Of a stretch of 49,169 nt of DNA, positions 1 to 9,055 are shown piece by piece; the first letter of the stretch is position 1, and each line of letters begins with the position of its first letter. The stretch lies in the NCBI GenBank assembly GCA_019695265.1, contig JAIBAJ010000013.1:1-49169 (forward strand). The letters are read 5' to 3'. Source of the DNA: Bacteroidia bacterium. GTDB taxonomy: Bacteria; Bacteroidota; Bacteroidia; JAIBAJ01. The position numbers and the translations under genes are program-made. The notes under the pieces were generated by a model. It was not told the origin of the DNA. It ran no database searches and worked only from the letters and a program-made list of their open reading frames with translations.

Positions 1-355
1 TCCCAGACCAGGTTCCAGTACTACGGTAAATACCTGTTGCGAGGGCCCCGTTTAGTGTATTAAGGTAAGTAGGGTTACCTGTATAATGAGTTCCATTTAC
101 GCAAAATCCATTTGATTGGGCATTGTTTGTGAATGAAAATTGATAAAAAACACCACTGGTGTAAGCAACGTTATAGGATTGTCCGGCTGCAAGACTCAAT
201 GATTGTGAACTACAGGTGGGGGCCGCAGCAGTTCCGGAGTTTACCACATTACACTGAGCCCAAGTTAATTTCGGAAATAGGGAAGCCAAAATCAGCGTAA
301 ACACAAGGAATGCCTTTGCCGGAAGTAAATTTGTAGAACTTTTTCTCATATACAT
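1..355 (-). CDS. Secreted protein, N-terminal part only (cut by window edge)
   Basis: An open frame on the minus strand runs off the left edge of the window. It begins with Met at 355 (or the in-frame Met at 349) and reads a short basic N-terminus (MRKSSTN) followed by a hydrophobic stretch ending ...PKLTWAQ. This looks like a signal peptide with cleavage after Ala-Gln or just before it. The exported part starts CNVVNSGTAAAPTC and is rich in Ser, Thr, Asn and Gly, as in beta-rich surface proteins of Bacteroidota. About 117 residues are visible, so neither the function nor a C-terminal sorting tail can be judged. The gene is preceded by a long AT-rich gap and is therefore the first gene of its transcript. 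I am fairly sure it is coding because of the signal peptide and the uninterrupted frame. Confidence 0.7.
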   Translation of the reverse strand, partial: MYMRKSSTNLLPAKAFLVFTLILASLFPKLTWAQCNVVNSGTAAAPTCSSQSLSLAAGQSYNVAYTSGVFYQFSFTNNAQSNGFCVNGTHYTGNPTYLNTLNGALATGIYRSTGTWSG

Positions 356-1072
356 AAAGATAAGTTTGTTAATTAATACATCGTTAAATAGTGCAACAAT
401 GATTTGTTAGGGTAAACGCTAATTTTAAAGAACCATTAAACCAAATAAACAAATCCAAAAAGCATTAAGTAAAGCTGACCAAAATCATACCAATACAAAA
501 AATAATTTAAGAAATTGCCTTTGGATTTATGCTAGCCAATGTTATGAAAGTAATCTGACAATTCCAAAAAAAAATTGAATTGCGTTAGAAACATTCAACT
601 TTTCAACTTGTAAGACAAATTCTTAAAGAAATACTTCGTTATGAAAATTTCATTTTAAATATTTTTATATCAACTACTTACTAATCCATAGCCAGAAACT
701 TACTTTAAAAAATTTTCACAAAAAAGTCTTATCTATAATCCTAAAAGAAGAAATTAATAAAAAATTACCACACTCGGGCTGCATTCAAAGTAAAACATTA
801 ATTATCAATGAATTAAATCAAAAAATTAGAATTAATTCAAAAAATACAGAAAGTGACAACCAAGTCAAAAAATGCAGTTCAGTCCGACTGAATATGTCTT
901 TAAATGGATAAAATCAAAAAGGACTCGCAAAAATTTACCTTTTTATGACAATAACTGAAATCCCCGGTTTTTGGTATTTAACTAGTAGCAAAGATTTAAT
1001 ATTTCAATCAATTAGTTATGAATTTTAGATACTTTAAAACAAATACAATCAAATTAGATTTTGATTATAATT
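356..1072. other. Long AT-rich intergenic region, no gene seen
   Basis: About 717 bases separate the partial secreted protein from the end of the aminotransferase gene. The stretch is very AT-rich, with stops in all frames, and I see no tRNA, no copy of the GC-rich repeat found elsewhere in the window and no clear hairpin terminator. It must hold the promoter of the leftward secreted-protein gene, but no good -33/-7 pair could be picked out. Confidence 0.5.
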
Positions 1073-2221
1073 TCATTTAAGTACCTTTTTTATCAAAATA
1101 ATCATATCTTCCAATTCCGGCTCACTTAATCCAACAAAAAGTGGCAAACGGATTAGATTCTCCGAAAAATGTTGGGCATTGGGATATTTGAAATCCTGCT
1201 TTTTAGATTTAATGTAAGGACTATCTCCGAGGTTTTGGTAATGTCGGGCTAACTGAATTCCGTTGCGTTTCATTTCTTGAATCAAATAATCTGAAATCGC
1301 TTTATCCGCGCCAATTAAATAAAAAGAATGCCAATTAATGGAGGCAAAAGATGGAATACAAGGCAAAATAAAATCGCGAAGATTTGCCAAATTGTTAAAT
1401 GCATTCCAATAGTATTCCCAGATCAATTTTCTTTTGGTTTGAATAAAATCTAATTCAAGACATTGAGCCCATAAAAAGGCTGAAATTAATTCGGAAGGAG
1501 CAAAAGAACCTCCAGATCCAATCCAATTATAAGAAGATACATCACCTTTCAAAAAGGCATTCCTATTGGTACCTCTGTCCCAAATCAAATCAGCACTGGA
1601 TATTAAGTCAGGGTCATTTACAACCAGCATTCCACCTTCACCTGAAGTAATATTCTTTGTGTGATGAAATGAAAACGTTGAAACATGTCCGAAGGAACCA
1701 AGAGCCCTTTTTAAATTATTCACTCCAATGTAAAATGCATCCACACAAGTTGCAGCATCTTCAATCAACCAAAGCTTTCTGCTTTGACATAATTCAAGCA
1801 AATTAAACATGTCACATGCAATACCAGAATAATGCATTACTACAATAGCCTTTGTTCGAGGGGTAATTGCGGCTTCCAAAAGGGACAAATCCATGTTAGG
1901 GGAAGAACCTGAATCTATTAAAACCACTTTTAATCCTTTGCTTTCAAATACATTAGCCGTTGAAACATAGGTAAAAGCAGGAACTAAAATTTCATCTCCA
2001 GGTTCTAATTCCAATACCATGGCAGCCATTTCCAAGGCATTGGTACAAGAATTAGTTAAATAACATTTCCTGAAACCATACCTTTCTTCAAAGAAGCTTT
2101 GACAACGGTCGGTAAATTTGCCTTTTGAGCCTATTTGTCCCGAAGCCAGAACCTCAGAAATAAAGCCATGCTCCTTACCTGTAAAATATGGTTTATTGAA
2201 TGGTATGGATTTAGTTAACAT
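1073..2221 (-). CDS. wecE: DegT/DnrJ/EryC1/StrS aminotransferase, WecE (RffA) type
   Basis: A PLP-dependent sugar aminotransferase of 382 residues, close in length to E. coli WecE. WecE converts dTDP-4-keto-6-deoxyglucose to dTDP-4-amino-4,6-dideoxygalactose for surface polysaccharide synthesis. Visible WecE-like features are the N-terminal PFNKPYFTGKE, the PLP-phosphate region LTNSCTNALEMAA (55-67), GDEILVPAFTYVSTAN (75-90), the cofactor aspartate D155 in IEDAA, and the Schiff-base lysine K189 in SFHHTKNITSGEGG. The RGTNRNAF stretch also matches the WecE subgroup. In WecE the EDAA motif is followed by Gln; here it is Thr. No other polysaccharide genes lie next to it in this window, so the sugar product is inferred. 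Assignment to the aminotransferase family is secure; the exact substrate is less so. Confidence 0.85.
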   Translation of the reverse strand: MLTKSIPFNKPYFTGKEHGFISEVLASGQIGSKGKFTDRCQSFFEERYGFRKCYLTNSCTNALEMAAMVLELEPGDEILVPAFTYVSTANVFESKGLKVVLIDSGSSPNMDLSLLEAAITPRTKAIVVMHYSGIACDMFNLLELCQSRKLWLIEDAATCVDAFYIGVNNLKRALGSFGHVSTFSFHHTKNITSGEGGMLVVNDPDLISSADLIWDRGTNRNAFLKGDVSSYNWIGSGGSFAPSELISAFLWAQCLELDFIQTKRKLIWEYYWNAFNNLANLRDFILPCIPSFASINWHSFYLIGADKAISDYLIQEMKRNGIQLARHYQNLGDSPYIKSKKQDFKYPNAQHFSENLIRLPLFVGLSEPELEDMIILIKKVLK

Positions 2222-2534
2222 TGGATGCTAAAATAATCATAAATCAAGCCCAGACTAGAATAATCCCAGATTGCGCATTAACAAGGCACAAACGAATTAA
2301 GAATTTGTATTTCAATTTCTTATGAAAACTGAAAACAACCTCTTCCCGAAATGCTTCTGGAGGGGTAACCCCAACTAAATCAAGTAGTTCGGATTGGGAA
2401 TCCTCCTATTGCTTAATTTCGGGTATAAAAATAACATTAGCCGTTATAAAAAAACTAAAACAAAGCCTGAAAGGGCACTTGTATCTGTTTTGTTAGTTAA
2501 TTTTAGAAAAAAGAAATTGGTTCTTAGTCACCCA
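2222..2534. other. Intergenic region upstream of the aminotransferase
   Basis: About 313 bases lie between the beta-lactamase-like gene and the aminotransferase start, both read leftward. I see no RNA gene, repeat or strong terminator. A rightward open frame that enters the beta-lactamase-like gene antisense has no homology I recognise, and I treat it as chance. Confidence 0.5.
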
Positions 2535-3524
2535 TTATCTTCCTACCCTATCAAAAACCAACTTAGAAATTTGGGCGATTACTTTAGCCAATTGGTCAAA
2601 ATCTTTTCCCTTGGTCATTACGGAAAGCAAATAGGTATGTCCGTTGCAATAAACAATACCACAATCATGAAGTTGCATTTGGTTTATTTCGGGCAAGCCG
2701 CGTTCGCCAAATTTATGAGCAACCAAAGCCAATGGATCGTCAATTCCGGCTTTAATCCCTTTATTGAAGGTAGTCTTAGACAATATTTCGAGAGCCAGTT
2801 CAGAATGCTCATGGGTGAGGTAGGTACCATTGTATAAAATCCGGAAAAAGGTGGAATAATCCCGAACTGTCATAAAATCAGAAACTCCCCGGACACCCGG
2901 TACAACGATACCTAACTCTTTATGAACCTGAACCAAATTGGCTTCCGGGATATTTTCAACAATAAGTCCTTTTGCCTCGTTGTCGGAATGAATAATCATT
3001 CTTTCAACCAAATCCAACATGGAATAACTATTTCCCAACTTCATTGAAACCGAATCTACGATATTCGCTTGCATGGTGGGATCGGTAACATGATCGTACT
3101 TGAATTTCTTTTGCAGAAACCCCGGGTTAGTTTCATCCTCCTTAAAAACAGCAATCAAAATTGGCACTTTCAACAGACTTGCCGGAGCATATGCTGCCTC
3201 TTGATCAATTCCGATAATTGGTCCGTTGTTTAGATCGCGGAAATAAACCGAGATTTGAGTTGCTTTTCCATCTTTCTTCACTTGATCAACAAGGGCATTT
3301 AAATCGGCTTTTAATTTAATAATGGTAGGAGGCTCCACATTTTGAAGAGACTGACATTCCAAAATAGGATTAATAAACTTAAAACCCGATTGACGTTTTT
3401 CAACTTTAACGGGGCCAACTGCATTATGATTAGACCTTTTAGTTCTAACTAATTCATTTAACCCAAACCCCAAACCAAAGGAAACCAGAGCAACCAAGGC
3501 TAATACCAGATAACGCTTCGACAT
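2535..3524 (-). CDS. Membrane-anchored class A beta-lactamase-like serine hydrolase
   Basis: A protein of 329 residues with an N-terminal hydrophobic segment (about 4-24) that acts as a membrane anchor or uncleaved signal, so the domain is periplasmic. The class A serine acylase core is visible: SxxK at S116-K119 (APASLLKVP), SDN at S180-N182 (HSDNEA), and a KTG-equivalent HKFGERG at 270-276. Between the SDN motif and the TVRDYSTFFRILYNG helix there are too few residues to hold a normal omega loop, and the ExxLN motif carrying Glu166 is absent. In true class A enzymes that glutamate drives deacylation. The protein may therefore be acylated by penicillin without efficient hydrolysis, or act on peptidoglycan or another ester or amide. 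It stands alone with its own promoter. Confidence 0.75.
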   Translation of the reverse strand: MSKRYLVLALVALVSFGLGFGLNELVRTKRSNHNAVGPVKVEKRQSGFKFINPILECQSLQNVEPPTIIKLKADLNALVDQVKKDGKATQISVYFRDLNNGPIIGIDQEAAYAPASLLKVPILIAVFKEDETNPGFLQKKFKYDHVTDPTMQANIVDSVSMKLGNSYSMLDLVERMIIHSDNEAKGLIVENIPEANLVQVHKELGIVVPGVRGVSDFMTVRDYSTFFRILYNGTYLTHEHSELALEILSKTTFNKGIKAGIDDPLALVAHKFGERGLPEINQMQLHDCGIVYCNGHTYLLSVMTKGKDFDQLAKVIAQISKLVFDRVGR

Positions 3525-3578
3525 TCTTTACCTTATTACCAAATTTAATACAATTCATTTTGTTTGGGGAAACGATTG

Positions 3579-3586
3579 CAAAAGTA
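3579..3586 (-). promoter_or_regulatory. Bacteroidota -7 box, beta-lactamase-like gene
   Basis: TACTTTTG on the minus strand matches the Bacteroidota -7 consensus TAnnTTTG exactly, about 55 bases before the start codon at 3524. A TTG at a usual -33 distance is not clear. Confidence 0.45.
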
Positions 3587-3862
3587 TACTTATCACTTAA
3601 CAATCAGCACAATAGACATTAATTTACTGTCAATAGTTTAAACAGAGGCATGAACTAAAATAATTAGGCGATAATTTCCGGATTAAACAAGAATAATGAG
3701 GTTTGTTGGCAGTGAAAATCACCCCTTTAATTCATCCCAAACTAAAGAACAATACCGATAGCTAAAGCTGTTTATTTTAATTAAACTTGGCCTTATTTTG
3801 ACAAATCAGCTTTTGCATTCTTACAGGCCTATGTAATTCTCAGGATCAAGGAGAGGCCAATT

Positions 3863-4020
3863 GGACTTGCACCCCGGGCAACGATTGAGGCAAGTAGCCC
3901 ACAGGACCACTATGGCGTTAGCCTAGGGGGACGAGGACTACAGCCGAAAGCGTGACCCGAACGCCCAAGAGTTTTAATATAAAAATTTGCACTTCCTGTA
4001 TTGGGCGGAAGGGGGCCCGC
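3863..4020 (-). repeat. GC-rich structured dispersed repeat, copy A
   Basis: One of seven copies of an element of about 155 bp. Strand is given so that the element reads from its GGGCCC end to its TTGCCCG end. This copy has the invariant blocks GCGGGCCCCC, CGGGTCACGC, CGGCTGTAGTCC and TTGCC...ATCGTTGCCCG. Its own base-paired arms are CGCCCAA/TTGGGCG in the first hairpin and GTAG/CTAC plus GGC/GCC in the neck of the second. It also has a left-arm/right-arm pair, ATTG/GAAA, that differs from ATAG/GATA in copies D, E and G but still pairs. The GGGCCC end lies 3 bases from the aceA terminator. Confidence 0.85.
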
Positions 4021-4022
4021 AT

Positions 4023-4061
4023 AAAAAAAACGCCCTACCAACCTAAGTCGATAAGGCGTTT
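4023..4061 (-). terminator. Rho-independent terminator of aceBA
   Basis: On the minus strand, downstream of the aceA stop, AACGCC (4055-4060) pairs with GGCGTT (4029-4034) and is followed by a run of eight T (4023-4030). Confidence 0.8.
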
Positions 4062-4079
4062 GAAAATTTAGTTAAAGAA

Positions 4080-5357
4080 TTAGTGGAATTGTTCCTCTTC
4101 GGTACTTCCTTTAAGAGCACCTGTAGAAGCGAGACCGCGGCTAACCACGTTTTGAACGGCATCGAAATAACCTGTTCCAACGAATGATTGGTGTTTAACT
4201 GCTTTAAAACCTTCGGCCTGAAGTGCGAATTCTTTTTGTTGAAGCTCGCTATATCCGGCCATACCACGCTTACGGTAAGCGCTCGCCAATTCGAACATAC
4301 TGGTATTTAGCGCATGGAAACCGGCCAAGGTAATAAACTGGAATTTGAAACCAAGTTCGGCCAAACGCTCGCGGAAAGTTTCCATTTCAGCCACGCTTAA
4401 TTTAGAAGCCCAGTTAAATGAAGGCGAGCAGTTGTAGGCCAACATTTTGCCAGGGTAACGAGCATGGATACCTTGTGCAAATGCTTTTGCCTCTTCGATA
4501 TCAGGTTTACCGGTTTCCATCCAGATAAGGTCTGCATAAGGTGCATAACTTAAACCACGATCGATGGATTGCTCCAAACCGCAATTTACATAGAAGAAAC
4601 CTTCGGAGCTACGTTCGCCGGTGATGAAGCGTTTATCGCGGTCATCGATATCGGAAGTAATTAAATTAGCGGCATCGGCATCGGTACGGGCAACCAACAA
4701 GGTAGGAACACCCATTACATCGGCAGCCAAACGAGCAGCGATTAATTTGTTGATGGCTTCTTGAGTAGGAACCAACACTTTTCCACCCAAGTGTCCACAT
4801 TTTTTAGCGGATGACAATTGGTCTTCGAAATGAACACCTGCGGCACCTGCTTCGATCATTTGTTTCATCAATTCGAAAGCGTTCAGATTTCCACCAAAAC
4901 CGGCTTCCGCATCGGCAACGATAGGCACTAACCAATGTTTATCGCCATCGCCGGAAACGGATTGAATTTGATCGGCTCTTAACAAGGATTTATTAATTCG
5001 ACGAACCACGGCAGGAACGCTGTCGGCAGGATACAAACTTTGGTCGGGATACATTTCACCGGCAAGGTTGGCATCGGCAGCTACTTGCCATCCGCTCAAG
5101 TAAATTGCTTCCAGTCCGGCAGCAACTTCTTGCACGGCTTGGTTACCTGTAAGAGCACCTAACCCGGCTACGAAGGGTTGAGAATTTAGTTTATTCCACA
5201 AACGATCTGCACCTTGACGCGCGATGGTATACTCGATATCGTAGCTTCCGCGAAGGGTAATTACCTCTTCGGCAGTGTAAGGGCGTTCGATACCTTTCCA
5301 GCGAGGGTTGGTTGCCCAATCTTTAATAAGGGCTTCGATTTTTTCTTGTTTAGTCAT
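4080..5357 (-). CDS. aceA: Isocitrate lyase
   Basis: Isocitrate lyase splits isocitrate into glyoxylate and succinate, the first step of the glyoxylate shunt that permits growth on acetate and fatty acids. At 425 residues it is close to the E. coli enzyme (434). Diagnostic features are WxGIxRPYTxEEV near the N-terminus, [17 protein letters not shown] (81-97), the metal-binding region [10 protein letters not shown] (147-156), HFEDQ (176-180), and the catalytic signature KKCGHLGGK with the active-site Cys at 187. It is the second gene of an operon with aceB, which ends 166 bases upstream, and it is followed by a clear terminator. The assignment is very secure. Confidence 0.97.
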   Translation of the reverse strand: MTKQEKIEALIKDWATNPRWKGIERPYTAEEVITLRGSYDIEYTIARQGADRLWNKLNSQPFVAGLGALTGNQAVQEVAAGLEAIYLSGWQVAADANLAGEMYPDQSLYPADSVPAVVRRINKSLLRADQIQSVSGDGDKHWLVPIVADAEAGFGGNLNAFELMKQMIEAGAAGVHFEDQLSSAKKCGHLGGKVLVPTQEAINKLIAARLAADVMGVPTLLVARTDADAANLITSDIDDRDKRFITGERSSEGFFYVNCGLEQSIDRGLSYAPYADLIWMETGKPDIEEAKAFAQGIHARYPGKMLAYNCSPSFNWASKLSVAEMETFRERLAELGFKFQFITLAGFHALNTSMFELASAYRKRGMAGYSELQQKEFALQAEGFKAVKHQSFVGTGYFDAVQNVVSRGLASTGALKGSTEEEQFH

Positions 5358-5523
5358 TTGAATTGTTGTTAAGGAATTAATGGATGATTTGGAGTTGATT
5401 ATTGTTGAGGATTGGTTTAAATGATACGGTTTGAGTGGGGTTACTGATGCTGCATGCCAAGGAGGCTTAAGCCGGATTAAAGAAAAGTAAAGGAGAACAC
5501 GGGCATTTCATCAGTGTAAAAAC

Positions 5524-7119
5524 TTAATCTATTAAATCGTAAGCGCCCAGGGTTAGGAATTCGGAAAAATCATCGGAAACCACCAGTTGATCGAACAGTT
5601 GAATGGCTTGTTTGAATTTTCCCTGGTTGAATTTTTCTTCACCGACAAGGGCTTTGATTTTCTCTATTTGATTAGGAAGAATAGCTTGGTAAAGCTCTTT
5701 GGTTATGGTTCTGCCATCGGCTAGTTTAGCTTGGTGGCGAACCCATTGCCACACTTGGGCACGACTAATTTCGGCGGTTGCGGCATCTTCCATGAGGTTA
5801 TACAATGGCACGCAGCCACTGCCACGCAGCCAAGCTTCGAGGTATTGAATAGCCACATCGATATTAGCGCGGAAACCTTCTTCGGTGATGGTTCCATCGG
5901 GAATTTGAAGCAAATCGGCTTGAGTAATGGAAATGTTTTCGAGTTTTTTATCCTTTTGATTGGCCTGAGGCATTATACGGTTAAAGATTTCCATGGCTAC
6001 AGGCACCAATCCGGGGTGAGCTACCCAGGTTCCATCATGTCCATTGTTGGCTTCTCTTTCTTTATCCTGGCGAACCTTGGCAAAAGCATTGGCATTGGCA
6101 ACTTCATCATTTTTTACCGGAATAAAGGCCGACATACCACCAATGGCATGCGCATTTCGTTTATGACAGGTTTTAATGGCCAACAGGGAATAACTATTCA
6201 TAAAGTGGGTAGCCATGGTAACTTGAATTCGATCGGGCAGGATAAAATCGGGGCGACGGCTAAACTTTTTAATGAAGGAAAAGATGTAATCCCAGCGACC
6301 GCAGTTTAGTCCGGCCATGTGGTTGCGCAATTCATAGAGAATTTCATCCATTTCGAAGGCTGCCAGGATGGTTTCGATAAGCACGGTAGCACGGATGGAA
6401 CCTTGCGGAACCTGGCAATAATCCTGGGAGAAAACAAACACATCGTTCCACAGGCGAGCCTCGAGATGACTTTCCATTTTAGGCAAGTAGAAATAAGGTC
6501 CGCTGCCTCTTGAAAGTAACTCTTTAGCATTGTGGAAGAAGTACAAACCGAAGTCGAAAAGCGAACCTGAACAAACTTCGCCATCAATTAGCACATGTTT
6601 TTCAACCAAGTGCCATCCCCGTGGACGAACCACGAGGGTGGCAATGGAATCCTGGAGTTGGTATTTCTTTCCATCAGGGTTTGAGAAGGAAATGGTTTTA
6701 CGAACGGCATCGCGGAGGTTGATTTGTCCGTCGATGTTATTTGAAAATGTTGGAGAATTGCTATCTTCAAAATCGGCCATAAACACTTTAGCACCGCTGT
6801 TTAAGGCATTGATAATCATTTTACGATCCACCGGTCCGGTAATTTCCACTCTGCGGTCGAGGAGATCGGCCGGTGTTGGAGCCACTGTCCATTCTGAATT
6901 TCGAATTGCTGCGGTTTCTTCGAGGAAATTAGGCAATTCACCGGCATTTAATTTGGCTTGTCTGAGTTCTCTGGAATGGAGTAACTCTTTTCTACGGCCA
7001 TTAAACTTACGGTGAAGTTCGGCCACAAATTGAAGGGCTTCCGGAGTTAAAATTTCAAGGTAATCAGGGGAAAGAGCCGCTTTGATGTCGACTCCTTGAA
7101 CGGTGGTAGATGTGGACAT
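5524..7119 (-). CDS. aceB: Malate synthase A
   Basis: Malate synthase condenses glyoxylate with acetyl-CoA to malate, the second step of the glyoxylate shunt. At 531 residues it is the same size as E. coli malate synthase A. It contains the family signature [16 protein letters not shown] at 265-280, the catalytic arginine region VVRPRGWH at 163-170 (R167 is the likely catalytic residue), and [11 protein letters not shown] (114-124). It is the promoter-proximal gene of the aceB-aceA operon. Its promoter (TATATTTG at 7137-7144) carries a palindrome at the -33 position, which may be the site of acetate or carbon-source control. The 166-base gap to aceA is long for an operon but I see no terminator in it. 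Confidence 0.97.
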   Translation of the reverse strand: MSTSTTVQGVDIKAALSPDYLEILTPEALQFVAELHRKFNGRRKELLHSRELRQAKLNAGELPNFLEETAAIRNSEWTVAPTPADLLDRRVEITGPVDRKMIINALNSGAKVFMADFEDSNSPTFSNNIDGQINLRDAVRKTISFSNPDGKKYQLQDSIATLVVRPRGWHLVEKHVLIDGEVCSGSLFDFGLYFFHNAKELLSRGSGPYFYLPKMESHLEARLWNDVFVFSQDYCQVPQGSIRATVLIETILAAFEMDEILYELRNHMAGLNCGRWDYIFSFIKKFSRRPDFILPDRIQVTMATHFMNSYSLLAIKTCHKRNAHAIGGMSAFIPVKNDEVANANAFAKVRQDKEREANNGHDGTWVAHPGLVPVAMEIFNRIMPQANQKDKKLENISITQADLLQIPDGTITEEGFRANIDVAIQYLEAWLRGSGCVPLYNLMEDAATAEISRAQVWQWVRHQAKLADGRTITKELYQAILPNQIEKIKALVGEEKFNQGKFKQAIQLFDQLVVSDDFSEFLTLGAYDLID

Positions 7120-7136
7120 GGTTAAATTTGGGTGTA

Positions 7137-7177
7137 CAAATATATAGAGAATTTTATTTGTTCAGCGAATTTTCGCT
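7137..7177 (-). promoter_or_regulatory. aceB promoter with palindrome over the -33 region
   Basis: On the minus strand the -7 box TATATTTG (7137-7144) is an exact TAnnTTTG match. The -33 position (TTCG, 7166-7169) is 21 bases upstream and lies inside the inverted repeat AGCGAA-TT-TTCGCT (7164-7177), a possible operator. Transcription would start near 7130, giving a leader of about ten bases before the aceB start at 7119. Confidence 0.55.
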
Positions 7178-7499
7178 AGATTTGTAATTTTCTTTTGCAT
7201 CAATTTTCTATCTTAACCACAAGTTGAAAAGAAAAGTTTCAAATTGAATTGGAAAACCAACCCGGGCAGAGTATAAGTAGCGGATTGAGATTCAAATTAT
7301 TCCAAGCAAAACCAGCACCGGAAGCCGGAGGAGAAAGAGCAAAATTGGAAGCAGTTCGAGTGAATTTCAAAAACCATGTTTTGCTGCTTGGAATTACTTG
7401 GCAGATAAATAAGGAGAAATCAATCATTCGATTCGCCCGTCCAGTGTGTTAGAAAAAGTCAAATTAGATGACTGGAATTTATGTTTTTATTTCTAGTAT
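7178..7499. other. Intergenic region between aceB and repeat copy B
   Basis: About 320 bases without a convincing gene. Two short overlapping open frames of just over 60 codons run in opposite directions (7239-7427 minus, 7249-7452 plus). Neither has a signal peptide, ribosome-binding site or composition that supports coding, so I leave them out. Confidence 0.45.
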
Positions 7500-7651
7500 G
7501 CGGGCCCCCTCCGCCAAACTAAAATCCTGCAAATCCAAAAACCTTGCAGGGGCGTTCGGGTCACGCTTTCGGCTGTAGTCCAAGCCCACTCCGCTAAACG
7601 CTGCGTTGGCTTGGAGCTACTTGCCTCTATCGTTGCCCGAGACGCAACCTC
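7500..7651 (+). repeat. GC-rich structured dispersed repeat, copy B
   Basis: Same family as copy A, read from the GGGCCC end on the plus strand. First hairpin arms are CGCC/GGCG and CCTGCAA/TTGCAGG. Second hairpin apex arms are TCCAAGCC/GGCTTGGA, a different sequence from copies A, C and E but still paired. This copy lies between the 5' end of aceB and the 3' end of the symporter gene, so it is not downstream of a same-strand gene. Confidence 0.85.
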
Positions 7652-7821
7652 AACCAACGGTTATCACCCCACCTGTAGCTGTATTTATTCCTTAAGCCGA
7701 TTTCAAATCTGTTATAGTCCAAATTTGCATCATACTAATTTGCCTAAACAGCTTTTGCATCGGCAATTACTAATGTAATTTAAGAAACAGAAAATAGGTG
7801 AAAACCGGAGATTACCCGGAA

Positions 7822-9018
7822 TTATTCCTTTTCAAATTCACCTTCCAAACGAGCTACAACAGCCGAAGCAAGACAATTACCCAAAACATTTACCGCAGTT
7901 CGGGCCATATCCATAAAGGTATCGATACCTAAAATGATAAGAATGGGTTCAGGTGGAAGGTTAAAGGAAGCAACAGTACCGGATAAGATTACCAGGGAAG
8001 CCCGGGGTACTCCGGCTACTCCTTTACTAGTTAGCATTAAGGTAAAAACCATTACCATTTGCTGGCTAAAACTTAGCTCAACGCCGGCGGCTTGTGCCAC
8101 AAAAACCGATGCCAGAGAAAGGTACAAGGTAGTACCATCTAAATTAAAGCTATAACCGGTAGGCAGCACAAAGGCAACTACTTTTCGAGGAACACCGATT
8201 TTTTCCATAGCGTGCATAGCCTTAGGCAAAGCACTTTCGCTGCTGGCGGTGGCAAAAGCCAATGAAACCGGTTCGGCAACTGCTTTTGCAAACTTTTTAA
8301 TTGGAATTTTAAAATACAAAGCAATTGGCAATAAAACCAATATTACAAAGGCTACCAAGGCCCCATACAAGGTTAGCAACAACTTAATCAGGTTACCAAA
8401 AATATCAAAACCAAACTTAGAAACCGTATACGAAATGGCGCCCATTACGGCTAGAGGAGCCAAATACATGACCAGCTCAGTAAACCGAAACATTACTTCG
8501 GTGAGGCTTTCGGCAAAATGCAACATGGGTGCCGCCAATTCCTTCTTCACCATGGCTAATGCTATTCCAAATAAAATGGAAAAAACCACCACCTGCAATA
8601 CTTGTCCTTCGGCAATGGCTTTAGCAATATTATCAGGGAAGGTATGGAGTAGGATTTCTTGCCAGGTTTGACTTTTCACTTCGGGCAGTGCTTCAGCACC
8701 TTGGGGCACTATGGCACCATCACCGGCGCGAGTAATATTGATAGCGGCCAAACCGATAAATAAGGCCAGGGTAGTAACTACTTCAAAATACACCAATGCT
8801 TTCAGCCCCATCCTTCCTACTTGTTTAATGTCGGAATGTCCGGCTATGCCCACCACCAAGGTGCCAAATAGCAATGGGGAAATAATGGTTTTTATCAGTT
8901 TCAGAAAAATGTCTGACAAAATCTTCAATTCCAATCCAACGCTAGGCGACATCCAACCAATACCAATTCCCAAAGCCAGTCCAATGAGAATGTAGGTGGT
9001 AAAGGATAAACGTTTCAA
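7822..9018 (-). CDS. Dicarboxylate/amino acid:cation symporter (DAACS family)
   Basis: An inner-membrane carrier of 398 residues in the GltP/DctA family (PF00375) that takes up C4-dicarboxylates or acidic amino acids with Na+ or H+. Several hydrophobic helices are visible. The family motifs are the serine-rich hairpin ATASSESALP (256-265), the unwound helix motif NLDGT (292-296, usually NMDGT), the second hairpin KGVAGVPRAS (332-341), and GIDTFMDMARTAVNVLGN (364-381). D370 and R373 in the last motif correspond to residues that contact substrate in GltPh; the arginine favours substrates with a second carboxylate. The gene begins 37 bases after the end of the upstream DUF2723 gene and may share its transcript. 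With the glyoxylate shunt nearby, dicarboxylate uptake is an attractive but unproven role. Confidence 0.88.
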   Translation of the reverse strand: MKRLSFTTYILIGLALGIGIGWMSPSVGLELKILSDIFLKLIKTIISPLLFGTLVVGIAGHSDIKQVGRMGLKALVYFEVVTTLALFIGLAAINITRAGDGAIVPQGAEALPEVKSQTWQEILLHTFPDNIAKAIAEGQVLQVVVFSILFGIALAMVKKELAAPMLHFAESLTEVMFRFTELVMYLAPLAVMGAISYTVSKFGFDIFGNLIKLLLTLYGALVAFVILVLLPIALYFKIPIKKFAKAVAEPVSLAFATASSESALPKAMHAMEKIGVPRKVVAFVLPTGYSFNLDGTTLYLSLASVFVAQAAGVELSFSQQMVMVFTLMLTSKGVAGVPRASLVILSGTVASFNLPPEPILIILGIDTFMDMARTAVNVLGNCLASAVVARLEGEFEKE

Positions 9019-9055
9019 GAGACTGAAATCTTAATTTTAAATTAGTCTACATGAA

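Noticed and set aside
2394-2837. Rightward open frame of 147 codons overlapping the beta-lactamase-like gene
   Set aside because: Most of it is antisense to a well-supported gene and the protein has no recognisable motif or signal; it is a shadow frame.
3863-4020. Possibility that the GC-rich repeat is a tRNA, CRISPR array or ordinary terminator
   Set aside because: No cloverleaf or anticodon arm fits, copies are single and widely spaced rather than arrayed, and there is no T-run after the hairpins; aceA, the lipoprotein and possibly the mutase already have separate terminators.
7239-7452. Two short opposed frames between aceB and repeat copy B
   Set aside because: They overlap each other, have no ribosome-binding site or domain, and no homology that I can recognise.
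8249-8671. Rightward frame of 140 codons inside the symporter gene
   Set aside because: Fully antisense to a protein with clear family motifs.
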